A stretch of DNA of 64,000 nucleotides from Nitrospira sp. (lineage in GTDB: Bacteria > Nitrospirota > Nitrospiria > Nitrospirales > Nitrospiraceae): NCBI GenBank assembly GCA_024760525.1, contig CP060499.1:1922001-1986000 (forward strand), read 5' to 3'. A model generated the notes under the pieces. The model searched no databases, was not told the origin of the DNA, and worked only from the letters and a program-made list of their open reading frames with translations. Made by a program: the position numbers and the translations under genes. Below are positions 25,679 to 33,487 of this stretch, one piece after another. The number at the start of each line of letters is the position of its first letter. The stretch's first letter is position 1.

Positions 25679-26752
25679 TCACTGAGATACCATCTCTCGT
25701 ATTTGCATGGCCAGGGTGTTCTCATCGCCGAATGAATCCTTTGGGAAAACCTGGCTAAGCGTGGCTTGGACATAACCGGCCAAACCCTTACTCCAAATGC
25801 GCATACCGCTCACACTGTATGGATAGCTGACTCCACCAGCGTGAGAGGTCATGAGCATAGCCCGGAAGTCTTCCGGCGCACGAGGATCGACAACGAATAA
25901 TTGTAGGTTGCTATTATCAATGCTTTTCAGTATGACCTCGTTGATATGTCGATCGCGGAACCCGTATCCGATCACCAGCAGACGTTGTGAATTCTTGCTC
26001 AGTGCGGCTTCAAAGGTGTCATAGTACCACTTGAATAATGGTTCGTCCTTCAACACAGCGCTCTTCATGTGACCAATCGCCATCGCGCTATTGCGATCGT
26101 CTCTGCGCCAATTCCATGAGCCGTGAAGTTTTATATATTGCAGCTGACCTTGTGCAGACGGCTTGGTATCTCTCTCCCTCGAATACGTTTGTATCGTCTC
26201 TTCCTTAGGCAACGTGAGGAAGCCTTTGTCGGTAAGCCCTTCCCCCTGCATATCTAAAGGATGATCATCCATTCCCGGTAGGTATAGAGACAATCCATCG
26301 GTCGGACTCGTTTGGCGAGCCGAAAGCCACCGTTCGACAAAAAGATCCTGATTTAACGTGAAGAGGAACCCTCGGACGGTTTCCGTTCTAAACAACGTAC
26401 ACAGGAAATCCTCCAGCTTTTTTAAATCTACTCCTCCTCTCGAAATGCCGCATGCGCGAATTCGATCGTCCATGATCTCATATACATCGGACAGTGCTTT
26501 TAAGAACGCATCTTGATCCCCTTTGATTTGATCTGCATCGAGCATGGTTTCGCTATGGCGGCCCTGCATGACCAAGTCATAAATTGTTTCAAAATCCAAT
26601 GTATTGGAAATATCCTTGGAATCATAATTTTTCATGAAACTGCAGAGGCGTTTCTTTGAACGCCCAGACAGCGTATTGAAGATCCGTGCCCACATCTCTT
26701 GGGCCGAGTATCCCCCCACGTCTTTAGAAAAACCGGCTCCTGTTAAGATCAC
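25679..26752 (-). CDS. Stand-alone SIR2-like domain protein
   Basis: A 357-residue protein with a SIR2-like NAD-binding fold: the start MILTGAGFSKDVGGYSAQEM matches the G-A-G-x-S loop, LHGSWNW contains the candidate catalytic His, and LLVIGYGFRDRHINEVILKS is the C-terminal Rossmann motif typical of this family. No extra effector domain is visible. Stand-alone SIR2-like proteins hydrolyse NAD in several abortive-infection systems, but others are of unknown role. Start is GTG at 26752 with GGAGA upstream. The gene looks richer in A/T than its neighbours by eye and lies next to unrecognised small ORFs, hinting at horizontal acquisition. Confidence 0.8.
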   Translation of the reverse strand: MILTGAGFSKDVGGYSAQEMWARIFNTLSGRSKKRLCSFMKNYDSKDISNTLDFETIYDLVMQGRHSETMLDADQIKGDQDAFLKALSDVYEIMDDRIRACGISRGGVDLKKLEDFLCTLFRTETVRGFLFTLNQDLFVERWLSARQTSPTDGLSLYLPGMDDHPLDMQGEGLTDKGFLTLPKEETIQTYSRERDTKPSAQGQLQYIKLHGSWNWRRDDRNSAMAIGHMKSAVLKDEPLFKWYYDTFEAALSKNSQRLLVIGYGFRDRHINEVILKSIDNSNLQLFVVDPRAPEDFRAMLMTSHAGGVSYPYSVSGMRIWSKGLAGYVQATLSQVFPKDSFGDENTLAMQIREMVSQ

Positions 26753-27072
26753 AGCTCAATTCTCCATCGCCATCTGCTTAGGATGACGGCGTGTGACATT
26801 CCCCGCTGCCCATCACACCAACCCGTTGACGCCGAGACTCATTTCCCAGGCGTTTGTCTGATTTTTGTTAGGCACACATCATCGAGCATCAACGGCATGG
26901 CTATGGATTTCCAACCGTCAGGGAAAGATTCATGACGGCTCCAGGATCGCCGCGGAGGCGCTCTTCACATCTCACAAGATTCAAACTTCGGAGAGGGCGG
27001 TGGTTCTGTAGGACATAAGCCATAGCTGACGACCTTAAAGGTCAAACGGGGAAGCCTATTGTAAGAGAGCAT
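26753..27072. other. Non-coding stretch beside the SIR2-like gene
   Basis: 320 bp between the divergent SIR2-like and unknown genes. I see no conserved ORF, tRNA, direct repeat or clear promoter; it must hold the divergent promoters of both genes. Confidence 0.35.
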
Positions 27073-27540
27073 GTGCTAGCGGAGCAAGGAGTGGAAGTCA
27101 AGTCTCTTAGAGGTGTTCCCTTGAACAATTCTCCTAGCTTTACCGTGAGTACAAACTATGTAACCATCGGTAACATGCTCATTCGAGAAGACATCGTGGA
27201 AGGAATCTATCTCAAGCAGACTACGGAACGTTACGGTATGCCGGAGGGTCTTATCGCTGTCGTTCACGCGGTCGGCATAGACTGGACTGGAGAATGGTCC
27301 TTTCAACTGCGATATCTGAAGCCACCTACGGGCACACGAACCAGACTGATCTCACAATGGAACCTAAACCTTCGAGAAAGGGACCTGGCTCACTTCGAGC
27401 TGATAGGACCATGGCTCTCCGCACAAGCTTTGTTGGCAGCCAGCCCACCCTCCGCCAAGACGAAGACAGAGCCCAAGGTTTGGGTATGGATGCGGGGAAA
27501 AGTACACCCGCATCAACTTCGATTGTTCGACGACTTCTAA
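27073..27540 (+). CDS. Unrecognised hypothetical protein
   Basis: A 155-residue protein from a GTG start without a clear ribosome site. The first in-frame ATG at 27175 (residue 35) is an alternative. The sequence looks like a real mixed alpha/beta fold: ETTERYGMPEG-type turn, VHAVGIDWTGEWSFQLRYLK, then RTRLISQWNLNLRERDLAHF. A Pro/Lys linker and a short C-terminal WVWMRGKVHPHQLRLFDDF tail follow. I do not recognise the family. It lies between a SIR2-like gene and a small-protein gene in an accessory-looking zone. Confidence 0.45.
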   Translation: MLAEQGVEVKSLRGVPLNNSPSFTVSTNYVTIGNMLIREDIVEGIYLKQTTERYGMPEGLIAVVHAVGIDWTGEWSFQLRYLKPPTGTRTRLISQWNLNLRERDLAHFELIGPWLSAQALLAASPPSAKTKTEPKVWVWMRGKVHPHQLRLFDDF

Positions 27541-27596
27541 TTGAACACTCACTTGATGGTCCCGCATCACATCAGTCGGGACCAAGCCTTACTTCG

Positions 27597-27746
27597 TCAG
27601 CTTTCCCGTTTTTCCCTCAGCAAGGCAGAAAGACCTCTGATCTTTCTCCTCAAGGCTTCCGCTGCACCCTCGGAGAGGGCACCCTTTTCGAGACGCTTTC
27701 TGCTGGCGGCGAGATGTTCTCGAATTCCTTGACGATAGTCAGCCAT
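27597..27746 (-). CDS. Likely 49-residue charged helical small protein
   Basis: A short frame reads MADYRQGIREHLAASRKRLE and ends RGLSALLREKRES. It is highly charged, with a clear helical pattern and a central turn (GALSEGAAEALRR), resembling a two-helix hairpin. A perfect AGGAGG lies 6 nt before the ATG. The frame is convergent with the 27073 gene, with 56 bp between the stops. It is unlikely to be random given the ribosome site and composition, but no family is recognised; DNA- or protein-binding roles are only guesses. Confidence 0.55.
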   Translation of the reverse strand: MADYRQGIREHLAASRKRLEKGALSEGAAEALRRKIRGLSALLREKRES

Positions 27747-28110
27747 GCGCAACCTCCTTCAATCGCTCAGCATGTCAAGAGCCGTCAACTCATGGGGGTT
27801 ACTGTATAGATACGGAGAGGTATGGCGTAGCTGGGCAGTCGCCTAGTTTTGGCAGAGAAAAGTTTTGCATCGCACATACTCGCGAACGACATTCCACTTC
27901 GAATCGGCGCACCCCGAGACCGTTACGGTCATGAGACTCCGTTTGGTTGTGCGGCACAAAAAGAAAATAAGTTGGAATTGTAGAGACTCGGGAGAAGCCG
28001 TCACTGGATCCAGTTGCGCTCATGACAGAACCGAGGCATGAGGACACTTTCTTAATCCAGGGGGTTGCCTAGTATTTTTAGAACCTAGGGTATTATCCAC
28101 TCGTAGAAGC
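27747..28110. other. Non-coding stretch before the DUF3943 gene
   Basis: About 360 bp. I find no ORF with a ribosome site. A TATTAT box at 28091-28096 lies 15 bp before the next gene start, with no convincing -35 at correct spacing. The region must carry the divergent control signals for the small protein and the DUF3943 gene. Confidence 0.35.
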
Positions 28111-29598
28111 ATGAGTCGCGTATTGTCCGCCGCCCTCGCATTGACACTCTTGGCGCCCACTATGAGTTCGGCTGAAGCCCCTATCTCGCCACCAAAGGAG
28201 AAACAAACGGATGAACTCATGGGCCCGACCCTTCCCGAACACGAGACGCAAGGCCATCACACAACTCTCAACAATCAGAGCGTGGTCCTCAATTGGGAAA
28301 CCGGTGCCGGCCGCAGTTACCTCATTCCCGCGGGTGAGATCCTCGCCTATATCTTCCTCCTCAATCAATATGACCGACATTTTATCGATCCCAGGGCCGT
28401 CTATCGCACCGACGGACATACGATCTGGCAACAGCTCACCCATTCAAAATGGGCTCTGGACAACGATCAATTTTCCGTCAACCAATTTCTGCATCCCTAC
28501 GGCGGCAGTGTGTACTATGGGCTCGCCCGATCAGCCGGCCTCAGCTTCTGGGAATCATGGCTGTATAGTTCCGCCGGAAGTTTCGTTTGGGAAATGGCAG
28601 GGGAAACAACATCACCATCGATCAACGACATGATCGCCACTCCTATCGGCGGAACATTGCTGGGAGAACCGCTTTTTCGTATGGCGAATCTGTTACTCGA
28701 AACCGACGATGGAAGGCCCGGTTTCTGGCGGGAACTGGGCGCAGCGGTGCTTTCACCTCCGACAGGGTTCAACCGTCTGCTGTTCGGCGAGCGTTTCGAC
28801 GCAGTCTTCCCGAGCCGCCAGCCGGCCACGTTCTTGCGTCTGCGACTCGGCGGCATCGTCTCAACGAGCAGTCATAACGTTCCGTCGGGCGTTCGAGAGC
28901 ACGGCGTTATTGGAGATTTCACGTTTACGTATGGACTGCCCGGTAAGCCGGGCTATCACTACACACGTCCGTTCGACTATTTTGACTTTCAGGTCACCGC
29001 CGTCACGACCAATACGCTGGAAAGCATCAATACGCGCGGCCTACTGCTCGGGACGACCTACGGGCTTGGCGAAGCGACCCGTGGGGCATGGGGTCTGTTT
29101 GGCAGTTATGACTATATTTCCCCTCAAGTGTTCAGGGTATCCAGCGTCGCCCTTTCGTTCGGCAGCATCTGGCAATCCCGGCTGTATCGTTCGATCGCTC
29201 TTCAAGGCGTGGCGCTTGCCGGCCCCGGCTATGGCGCAGCCGGCAGCATTCAGCGTACTGAAGAACGTGACTACCACTATGGAACCATAGGGCAAGGGCT
29301 TCTCGCTCTGCGGCTGATCTTCGGAGATCGTGCGATGCTCGACTTCACCGGGCGTGAATATTATGTCAGCGGTCTTCTGTCTGCAGAGCCGCGTGGGCAA
29401 GAAAACATCGCACGAGGTGAGACATCCTTGACGTTCAGGATATTTGGCCCACACGGCGTCGCTCTCCGATATATTATTTCCCGCCGCGATGCCAGCTATC
29501 CCAACATCGAATTCCACAATCAGACCGTCGAGACAATCAGCCTCATGTACGTGTTTCTCGGCAAAACCGGGTTTGGCGCTGTCGAGACCCAGGAGTGA
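28111..29598 (+). CDS. DUF3943 domain outer-membrane-type protein
   Basis: A 495-residue protein with a signal peptide (residues ~1-22, ending SSAEAP). The region from FSVNQFLHPYGGSVYYGLAR through FVWEMAGETTSPSINDMIAT is the DUF3943 signature, with the downstream PIGGTLLGEPLFRMANLLLE. The C-terminal half alternates hydrophobic and polar residues with many Tyr and Gly, as in beta-barrels, and is likely in the outer membrane. Function is unknown. It appears to be a single-gene unit followed by a tRNA. Confidence 0.8.
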   Translation: MSRVLSAALALTLLAPTMSSAEAPISPPKEKQTDELMGPTLPEHETQGHHTTLNNQSVVLNWETGAGRSYLIPAGEILAYIFLLNQYDRHFIDPRAVYRTDGHTIWQQLTHSKWALDNDQFSVNQFLHPYGGSVYYGLARSAGLSFWESWLYSSAGSFVWEMAGETTSPSINDMIATPIGGTLLGEPLFRMANLLLETDDGRPGFWRELGAAVLSPPTGFNRLLFGERFDAVFPSRQPATFLRLRLGGIVSTSSHNVPSGVREHGVIGDFTFTYGLPGKPGYHYTRPFDYFDFQVTAVTTNTLESINTRGLLLGTTYGLGEATRGAWGLFGSYDYISPQVFRVSSVALSFGSIWQSRLYRSIALQGVALAGPGYGAAGSIQRTEERDYHYGTIGQGLLALRLIFGDRAMLDFTGREYYVSGLLSAEPRGQENIARGETSLTFRIFGPHGVALRYIISRRDASYPNIEFHNQTVETISLMYVFLGKTGFGAVETQE

Positions 29599-29805
29599 AA
29601 ATGAGATTCCCTTTTACTGGGAGACAATCATGGGCCGGTGAGTCTCATCTACGGCTACGAACCATTTGCTCGTCCACGCTGGCGTCACCTGGATTCAAGC
29701 CCAGATCGCCTTGCTGTGCGTGTCCCCCCAAGGGAACAAGATCATAAATTTTGGGGTATGAGGGGCGGAGGATAATCGTCGTGGACAGTGATGGGAGTTG
29801 GTTTC

Positions 29806-29834
29806 TTGACTTGGAGCTGATGCCCACGTAGGAT
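29806..29834 (+). promoter_or_regulatory. Sigma-70 promoter of the tRNA-Gly gene
   Basis: TTGACT (29806-29811), exactly 17 nt spacer, then TAGGAT (29829-29834). Transcription would begin about 6-7 nt later, a few bases before the mature tRNA 5' end at 29848. Confidence 0.7.
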
Positions 29835-29847
29835 GCCTTTCGAGCGA

Positions 29848-29922
29848 GCGGGCGTAGCTCAGTGGTAGAGTCCTAGCTTCCCAAGCTAGTTGTCGTGGGT
29901 TCAAATCCCATCGCCCGCTCCA
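29848..29922 (+). tRNA. tRNA-Gly (anticodon CCC)
   Basis: A full cloverleaf with encoded CCA. The acceptor stem GCGGGCG pairs with CGCCCGC (29912-29918), the D arm is GCTC-AGTGGTA-GAGT, the anticodon arm CTAGC-TTCCCAA-GCTAG gives loop anticodon CCC, and the T arm is GTGGG-TTCAAAT-CCCAT. Discriminator T is followed by CCA. It reads GGG codons. Its last 26 bases, starting in the T arm, are repeated exactly at 30072-30097. Confidence 0.96.
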
Positions 29923-29923
29923 A
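29898..29923 (+). repeat. 26-bp direct repeat, copy 1 (3' end of tRNA-Gly; att-like)
   Basis: The sequence from the T arm through the CCA end plus one base is identical to 30072-30097. Direct repeats of a tRNA 3' end are the standard footprint of a tyrosine integrase attachment site. Confidence 0.8.
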
Positions 29924-29971
29924 ACCTGCCACTGTTATTTAGTGGAATTTGAACCCAGGACAAGGGGATTT

Positions 29972-30023
29972 CGAAAGGGGTGAGCCCCTTTCGTGGGGAG
30001 TGTGCGAGGGGGCTGGCCCCCTC
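29972..30023 (+). repeat. Two perfect hairpins between the att-like repeats
   Basis: CGAAAGGGG-TGAG-CCCCTTTCG (29972-29993, 9-bp stem, 4-nt loop) is followed by GAGGGGGC-TG-GCCCCCTC (30006-30023). Further down, TTCAG-GG-CTGAA (30045-30056) and, alternatively, GAACCG/CGGTTC (30054-30059 with 30071-30076) can also pair. The density of stems within 110 bp suggests a structured RNA or a protein-binding DNA element. No run of T follows, so they are not simple terminators. Confidence 0.6.
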
Positions 30024-30071
30024 TGCAGGAGCCGGGAAGCAGGATTCAGGGCTGAACCGGCGACGGAGTGC

Positions 30072-30097
30072 GGTTCAAATCCCATCGCCCGCTCCAA
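30072..30097 (+). repeat. 26-bp direct repeat, copy 2 (att-like)
   Basis: An exact copy of the tRNA-Gly 3' end, lying 174 bp after copy 1 and carrying no matching acceptor 5' half or anticodon arm. It would be attR-like if copy 1 is attL, with only about 150 bp between them and no integrase gene. Confidence 0.8.
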
Positions 30098-30411
30098 CCC
30101 AAACTTGCTCGTGCCGACGGCTCTTCTGATTGTTATCCCAATCGTCGTCGGATAAAACCCTCAAGTGTTTCCAGGCTGCATGAGCTTGTCTCGCGGCGAG
30201 CCTAGTGACTTTCTGACTACCGTTCATTCCGCCACGATTTTAGTCACGATTTCGTTGGGAACCGGCGACCCCGTCCAATTTTGAACCAACTAGTTAGAGT
30301 TCAATGCTCCTAACCCCATCTTGAGAGGGATTGGAGTCTTCCTACACAGGCTGTTAGTAACTCTTCGCTACTTTTAAGACTCGGGCCAAGTGTCATGCAG
30401 GGAGAACACAC
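30098..30411. other. Non-coding stretch after the att-like repeat
   Basis: About 310 bp to the next start. No ORF with a ribosome site, tRNA or clear repeat is seen. It may contain the promoter of the lipoprotein gene at 30412. Confidence 0.35.
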
Positions 30412-31173
30412 ATGCATTTGAGATGGGTTCAGAGTCACGTTCTTAGCTTATTGCTTCTCGTCAGTCTTTCCGCCTGTAGTGGCGATGGTGATACGCCGCC
30501 GCCATCTCCCGCACCTCTCCCGGCAGCCTCCGCCGAGGGGTTTTGGACTGGGACTACCGACACGAATCGGACCATTGCCGGGCTTGTACTCGACGACGGT
30601 GTGTACTGGGTCCTCTATTCCGCAGTGGGCGACCCGTCGATTGTCGCTGGACTCATACAAGGCGACAGCAGTTCGCAAAATGGTGTCTTCACATCTTCGA
30701 ACGCCAGAGATTTCAATTTAGAGGGACAGCCAATACGTAACGCGGCAATCAATGGGAACTACGCAATAAAGCAAAGTCTGAATGGCACGATCGTCTATCA
30801 GATCGGTGGGCAGAGTACTTTTACGACGGTATACGGCAGCGATTACGAATCGGCGCCGGATATGAATGCCGTTGCGGGAACCTATACCGGTCCGGTCACC
30901 GCGAATGAAACGGTGACGGTTGTCTTGACTTCCACCGGAGGAATCTCAGGCAGTTCCAGTACCGGATGCACCTTCACCGGTTCGTTTTCACCTCGGACTC
31001 ATGGGAACGTATTTAACATTACGGTGACATTCGGTGGACAACCCGCGTGCAGCAATGGGACAGATACGCTGAACGGGGTTGGAACGTACGACGCCGGGAC
31101 CAAGACGCTCACCAGCGCGGCGTTGAATAGTGCGAGAACGAACGGATTTATCTTTCTCGGCACTAAACCGTAG
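30412..31173 (+). CDS. Putative lipoprotein, beta-rich
   Basis: A 253-residue protein. The signal peptide ends in LVSLSACSGD, giving a lipobox Cys at about residue 22, followed by a Pro-rich linker (TPPPSPAPLPA). The mature part is rich in Thr, Ser, Gly and Asn with two similar-looking beta segments (FWTGTTDTNRTIAGLVLDDG and later GTYTGPVTANETVTVVLTST), like many surface-exposed lipoproteins. Cys at about 184 and 208 could form a disulfide. GGGAGA lies upstream of the ATG. Function is unknown; it appears monocistronic. Confidence 0.65.
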   Translation: MHLRWVQSHVLSLLLLVSLSACSGDGDTPPPSPAPLPAASAEGFWTGTTDTNRTIAGLVLDDGVYWVLYSAVGDPSIVAGLIQGDSSSQNGVFTSSNARDFNLEGQPIRNAAINGNYAIKQSLNGTIVYQIGGQSTFTTVYGSDYESAPDMNAVAGTYTGPVTANETVTVVLTSTGGISGSSSTGCTFTGSFSPRTHGNVFNITVTFGGQPACSNGTDTLNGVGTYDAGTKTLTSAALNSARTNGFIFLGTKP

Positions 31174-31374
31174 GTGGGTACACAGCTTGATCCACGTTCC
31201 ACGGTAATACCTTTGGATCAGCTCAACGCGAATCTGAGTGGAACTCCCTCGTGAGATTCTGAGCGTTCCCCTACTAGCTACTCAAAGCGCGCAGCGCTAT
31301 AAGTAAAAGATCAGGGAGACTGCTCCTTTCCTGGCGAACCTTCTTTGTCCGGATCTTACGAAAGGATCCTTGTG

Positions 31375-31686
31375 ATGCGCAAACAAATGCTTGTGCTGTG
31401 CGCGGCGGCATTTCTTGGTGGAACCGCCGGTGGCGTGCTGAGCACTCAGTTCCTGTTCCCCAAGCCGGTGGAAGCGCAGAAGCCCAATGGGATGAATGCC
31501 GAGGAGTTTTTGCTGCTGGATGCACAGGGGAAAGCCCGGGCCGGTCTCGGGTTGGATGCAAACGGCGAAGTCGGACTCGTACTCAGGAGCAAGGACGGTA
31601 ATCGTACCCTGACCCTTTCTCCTGACGAGCCTTCCGCCATTAAGTTGGTGGACCGGGGAGGCCGGACTATCTGGGGGGCGCCGTAA
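31375..31686 (+). CDS. Small exported or membrane-anchored protein
   Basis: A 103-residue protein. The N-terminal MRKQMLVLCAAAFLGGTAGG segment is a signal anchor or signal peptide ending near VEAQKP. The rest has a repeated short pattern of beta strands: EEFLLLDAQGKARAGLGLDA, then GEVGLVLRSKDGNRTLTLSP, then PSAIKLVDRGGRTIWGAP, reading like a small beta-sheet. The ATG at 31375 has AAAGGA 8 nt upstream; an upstream in-frame start at 31345 is less likely. It is convergent with rpmB. The family is not recognised. Confidence 0.6.
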   Translation: MRKQMLVLCAAAFLGGTAGGVLSTQFLFPKPVEAQKPNGMNAEEFLLLDAQGKARAGLGLDANGEVGLVLRSKDGNRTLTLSPDEPSAIKLVDRGGRTIWGAP

Positions 31687-31711
31687 CTGCTGGGTAGAGA
31701 GGAGAACGCTC

Positions 31712-31903
31712 TCAGACTGCTTTACGAACCAACCCTGAACGCAGGCAGCGGGTGCAGACCCGAATACGCCGATGGCTTTTGCCGACCACGGCGCGAACCG
31801 TCTGAATATTGGGGTTAAATACGCGCCTGGTCTTATTGTTGGCGTGACTGACGTTGTTGCCCGATACGGGCTTCTTTTGGCAAAGTTCACATTGTAATGC
31901 CAC
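31712..31903 (-). CDS. rpmB: 50S ribosomal protein L28
   Basis: A 63-residue L28. The sequence MALQCELCQKKPVSGNNVSH is the canonical start and TRRVFNPNIQTVRAV the conserved middle. It has two CxxC pairs (CELC, CTRC), so this is the zinc-binding C+ form; loss of such cysteines in paralogues is linked to zinc limitation in other bacteria. The start is a GTG with GGGAG upstream. It is a structural component of the 50S subunit. It is transcribed away from the cobalamin cluster. Confidence 0.95.
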   Translation of the reverse strand: MALQCELCQKKPVSGNNVSHANNKTRRVFNPNIQTVRAVVGKSHRRIRVCTRCLRSGLVRKAV

Positions 31904-32023
31904 GGTGGTACTCCCTTTCCGATGAATGAAATCGGCGCTAGCGTGCGGATACTACCATAGCCTGCCGAACACTCACAAGCGTCCGACTGCTTCATGATGC
32001 ATGAAGGCCGGGCAGGATCGAAC

Positions 32024-32053
32024 TTGACAAGATTTGGCGGTCTCTCCTATTGT
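32024..32053 (+). promoter_or_regulatory. Promoter of the btu operon and first cobalamin riboswitch
   Basis: TTGACA at 32024-32029, an 18-nt spacer and TATTGT at 32048-32053. Transcription would start near 32060, just before the riboswitch. Confidence 0.6.
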
Positions 32054-32059
32054 GCTGGA

Positions 32060-32290
32060 CGCGAGAACTCCTGAGTAAGGGAAGAGGGTGAAAGGCCCTC
32101 GCGGTCCCGCCGCTGTAAATGGGGACGAAACCCGTCGACGCCACTGACGTGGCCGTGAATCGTCGTTCGTGAATCGTGACGCGTCTCGGTCTTGATGCGA
32201 GATACGATCCACGAGATGCGCTTCACGTGCATGTTGGGAAGGCGCGGGGAGTAGGATGAACCATGAGCCAGAAGACCTGCTCAGAGAGGG
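32060..32290 (+). promoter_or_regulatory. Cobalamin riboswitch 1
   Basis: The leader has the ordered elements of the Cbl riboswitch: GGGAAGAGGGTGAAAGGCCC, the CCGCCGCTGTAAATGGGGAC core (P3-J4 region), GACGCCACTGACGTGG with the conserved GCCACTG, GGGAAGGCGCGGGGAG, and the closing GAGCCAGAAGACCTGC. It senses adenosylcobalamin or a related corrinoid. It lies upstream of btuFCD, and a terminator hairpin follows at 32345-32382, so control is probably transcriptional (inference). Confidence 0.9.
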
Positions 32291-32344
32291 TGACCATTGT
32301 TCCCTCGAGGCTGGGGAACAGGTGAGGATGAAGGAGCGGGTGCA

Positions 32345-32382
32345 ATCCTCAGGGTCTGTCCAGGCCTTGGGGATTTTTTCTT
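32345..32382 (+). terminator. Terminator-like hairpin of riboswitch 1
   Basis: ATCCTCAGG pairs with CCTTGGGGAT (a wobble-containing stem with TCTGTCCAG-type loop), followed by TTTTTTCTTTT at about 32373-32383. It immediately precedes the btuF TTG start, so it is the likely expression platform, switching transcription off when corrinoid binds. Confidence 0.7.
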
Positions 32383-33390
32383 TTGAATCGATGGCGAAGA
32401 TATCGTTCTGTCATTGTCGCGTGTCTCCTGACTGTGATGTCCCTGCCTCTTGTGCAGGCGGCCGAATGCGAGCGAGGAGATTGCACTGAGATGAAACGGC
32501 GGCAACAGGGGATCCTCACGGGGATGCCCTTTATGACGCATGTGTCGTCGCGGGCTTTTGTGGACGATGCCGGGCGTAGGATCTACCTTGCCAAGCCGCC
32601 GGCCCGCGTTGTGTCGCTCGCTCCGAGCATTACCGAAATGCTGTTTGCGATCGGGCTGGATGAACAGATCGTCGGCGTGACCGAGTTTTGTGACTTTCCG
32701 GCGGCGGCGAAATCGAAAGCCAAGGTGGGATATTCCAACCCGAGCGCGGAAGCCTTGATCGCCCTCCGGCCGGAATTGGTCCTGGCCCCCCGGGATTTTC
32801 TCCGTCCGGACTTACAGGCCAAACTCGAACAGTTGAAGATTCCCCTGTTCTTTCTCGAAGCTCAAACAGTGGAAGATATCCTGCTGCAAATTCACACGTT
32901 GGGAAAAATCTTCGAGAAGATTTCGGCCGCCAATGAGGTCACTCAGAGCATGCGTCAACGGATTGCCGAGATCCGACGCAAAGTCGAAACACCGCCGGCG
33001 CGACGGGTGCTGTATGTTCTGAACAGCCAGCCGTTGATTACCGTGGGACCGGGAAGTTTCATCCACCAGATGATCGGCCTTGCGGGAGGGGTCAACATCG
33101 CCGCGCAGGCCGGCATGGCCTATCCGAAACTGAGTATGGAAGCGGTGCTGAAGGACGATCCGGAAGTGCTGATCTTTCCCAGCGGCGCGGTGGAGACGGT
33201 GCCGCGCAGCGAACAGCAGCAATGGCGGCGCTGGGACTCACTCTCGGCCGTCAAACAGCAGCGCTTTCACGAAGTCTCCTCGAACCTGTTGAATCGCCCC
33301 GGTCCTCGAGTCGTCGAGGCCTTGGAACAACTCGCCCGTGCAATCCATCCGGAAGTATTCAGTCCCGGTGAACGTGCCGGTCATCCATGA
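32383..33390 (+). CDS. btuF: Cobalamin ABC transporter substrate-binding protein
   Basis: A 335-residue periplasmic binding protein. A signal peptide covers residues ~1-26 (SVIVACLLTVMSLPLVQAAE). The family landmarks are RVVSLAPSITEMLFAIGLDE and then VGVTEFCDFP, with helix IVGPGSF-like TVGPGSFIHQMIGLAGGVNI later. It binds corrinoid delivered by BtuB and passes it to BtuCD. Start is TTG directly after the riboswitch terminator U-run, chosen because it gives a complete signal peptide. btuC lies just downstream, the annotated start at 33488 being 97 bp after this stop. Confidence 0.88.
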   Translation: MNRWRRYRSVIVACLLTVMSLPLVQAAECERGDCTEMKRRQQGILTGMPFMTHVSSRAFVDDAGRRIYLAKPPARVVSLAPSITEMLFAIGLDEQIVGVTEFCDFPAAAKSKAKVGYSNPSAEALIALRPELVLAPRDFLRPDLQAKLEQLKIPLFFLEAQTVEDILLQIHTLGKIFEKISAANEVTQSMRQRIAEIRRKVETPPARRVLYVLNSQPLITVGPGSFIHQMIGLAGGVNIAAQAGMAYPKLSMEAVLKDDPEVLIFPSGAVETVPRSEQQQWRRWDSLSAVKQQRFHEVSSNLLNRPGPRVVEALEQLARAIHPEVFSPGERAGHP

Positions 33391-33487
33391 GGAACTCTTG
33401 AAGCAGACGCCTGCCACGGTTCAGTCCGGTACGTGTGCCGGAGTCTTGCCCGACGAATCTCGTCGCGTGGATCCAGCCGGAGGCATT

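Noticed and set aside
28065..28096. Possible promoter (TTGCCT, TATTAT) for the DUF3943 gene
   Set aside because: The 20-nt spacing is too long for a standard sigma-70 promoter.
29949..30155. 68-codon open frame across the att-like region
   Set aside because: It runs through the hairpins and the tRNA-tail repeat; no ribosome site or family.
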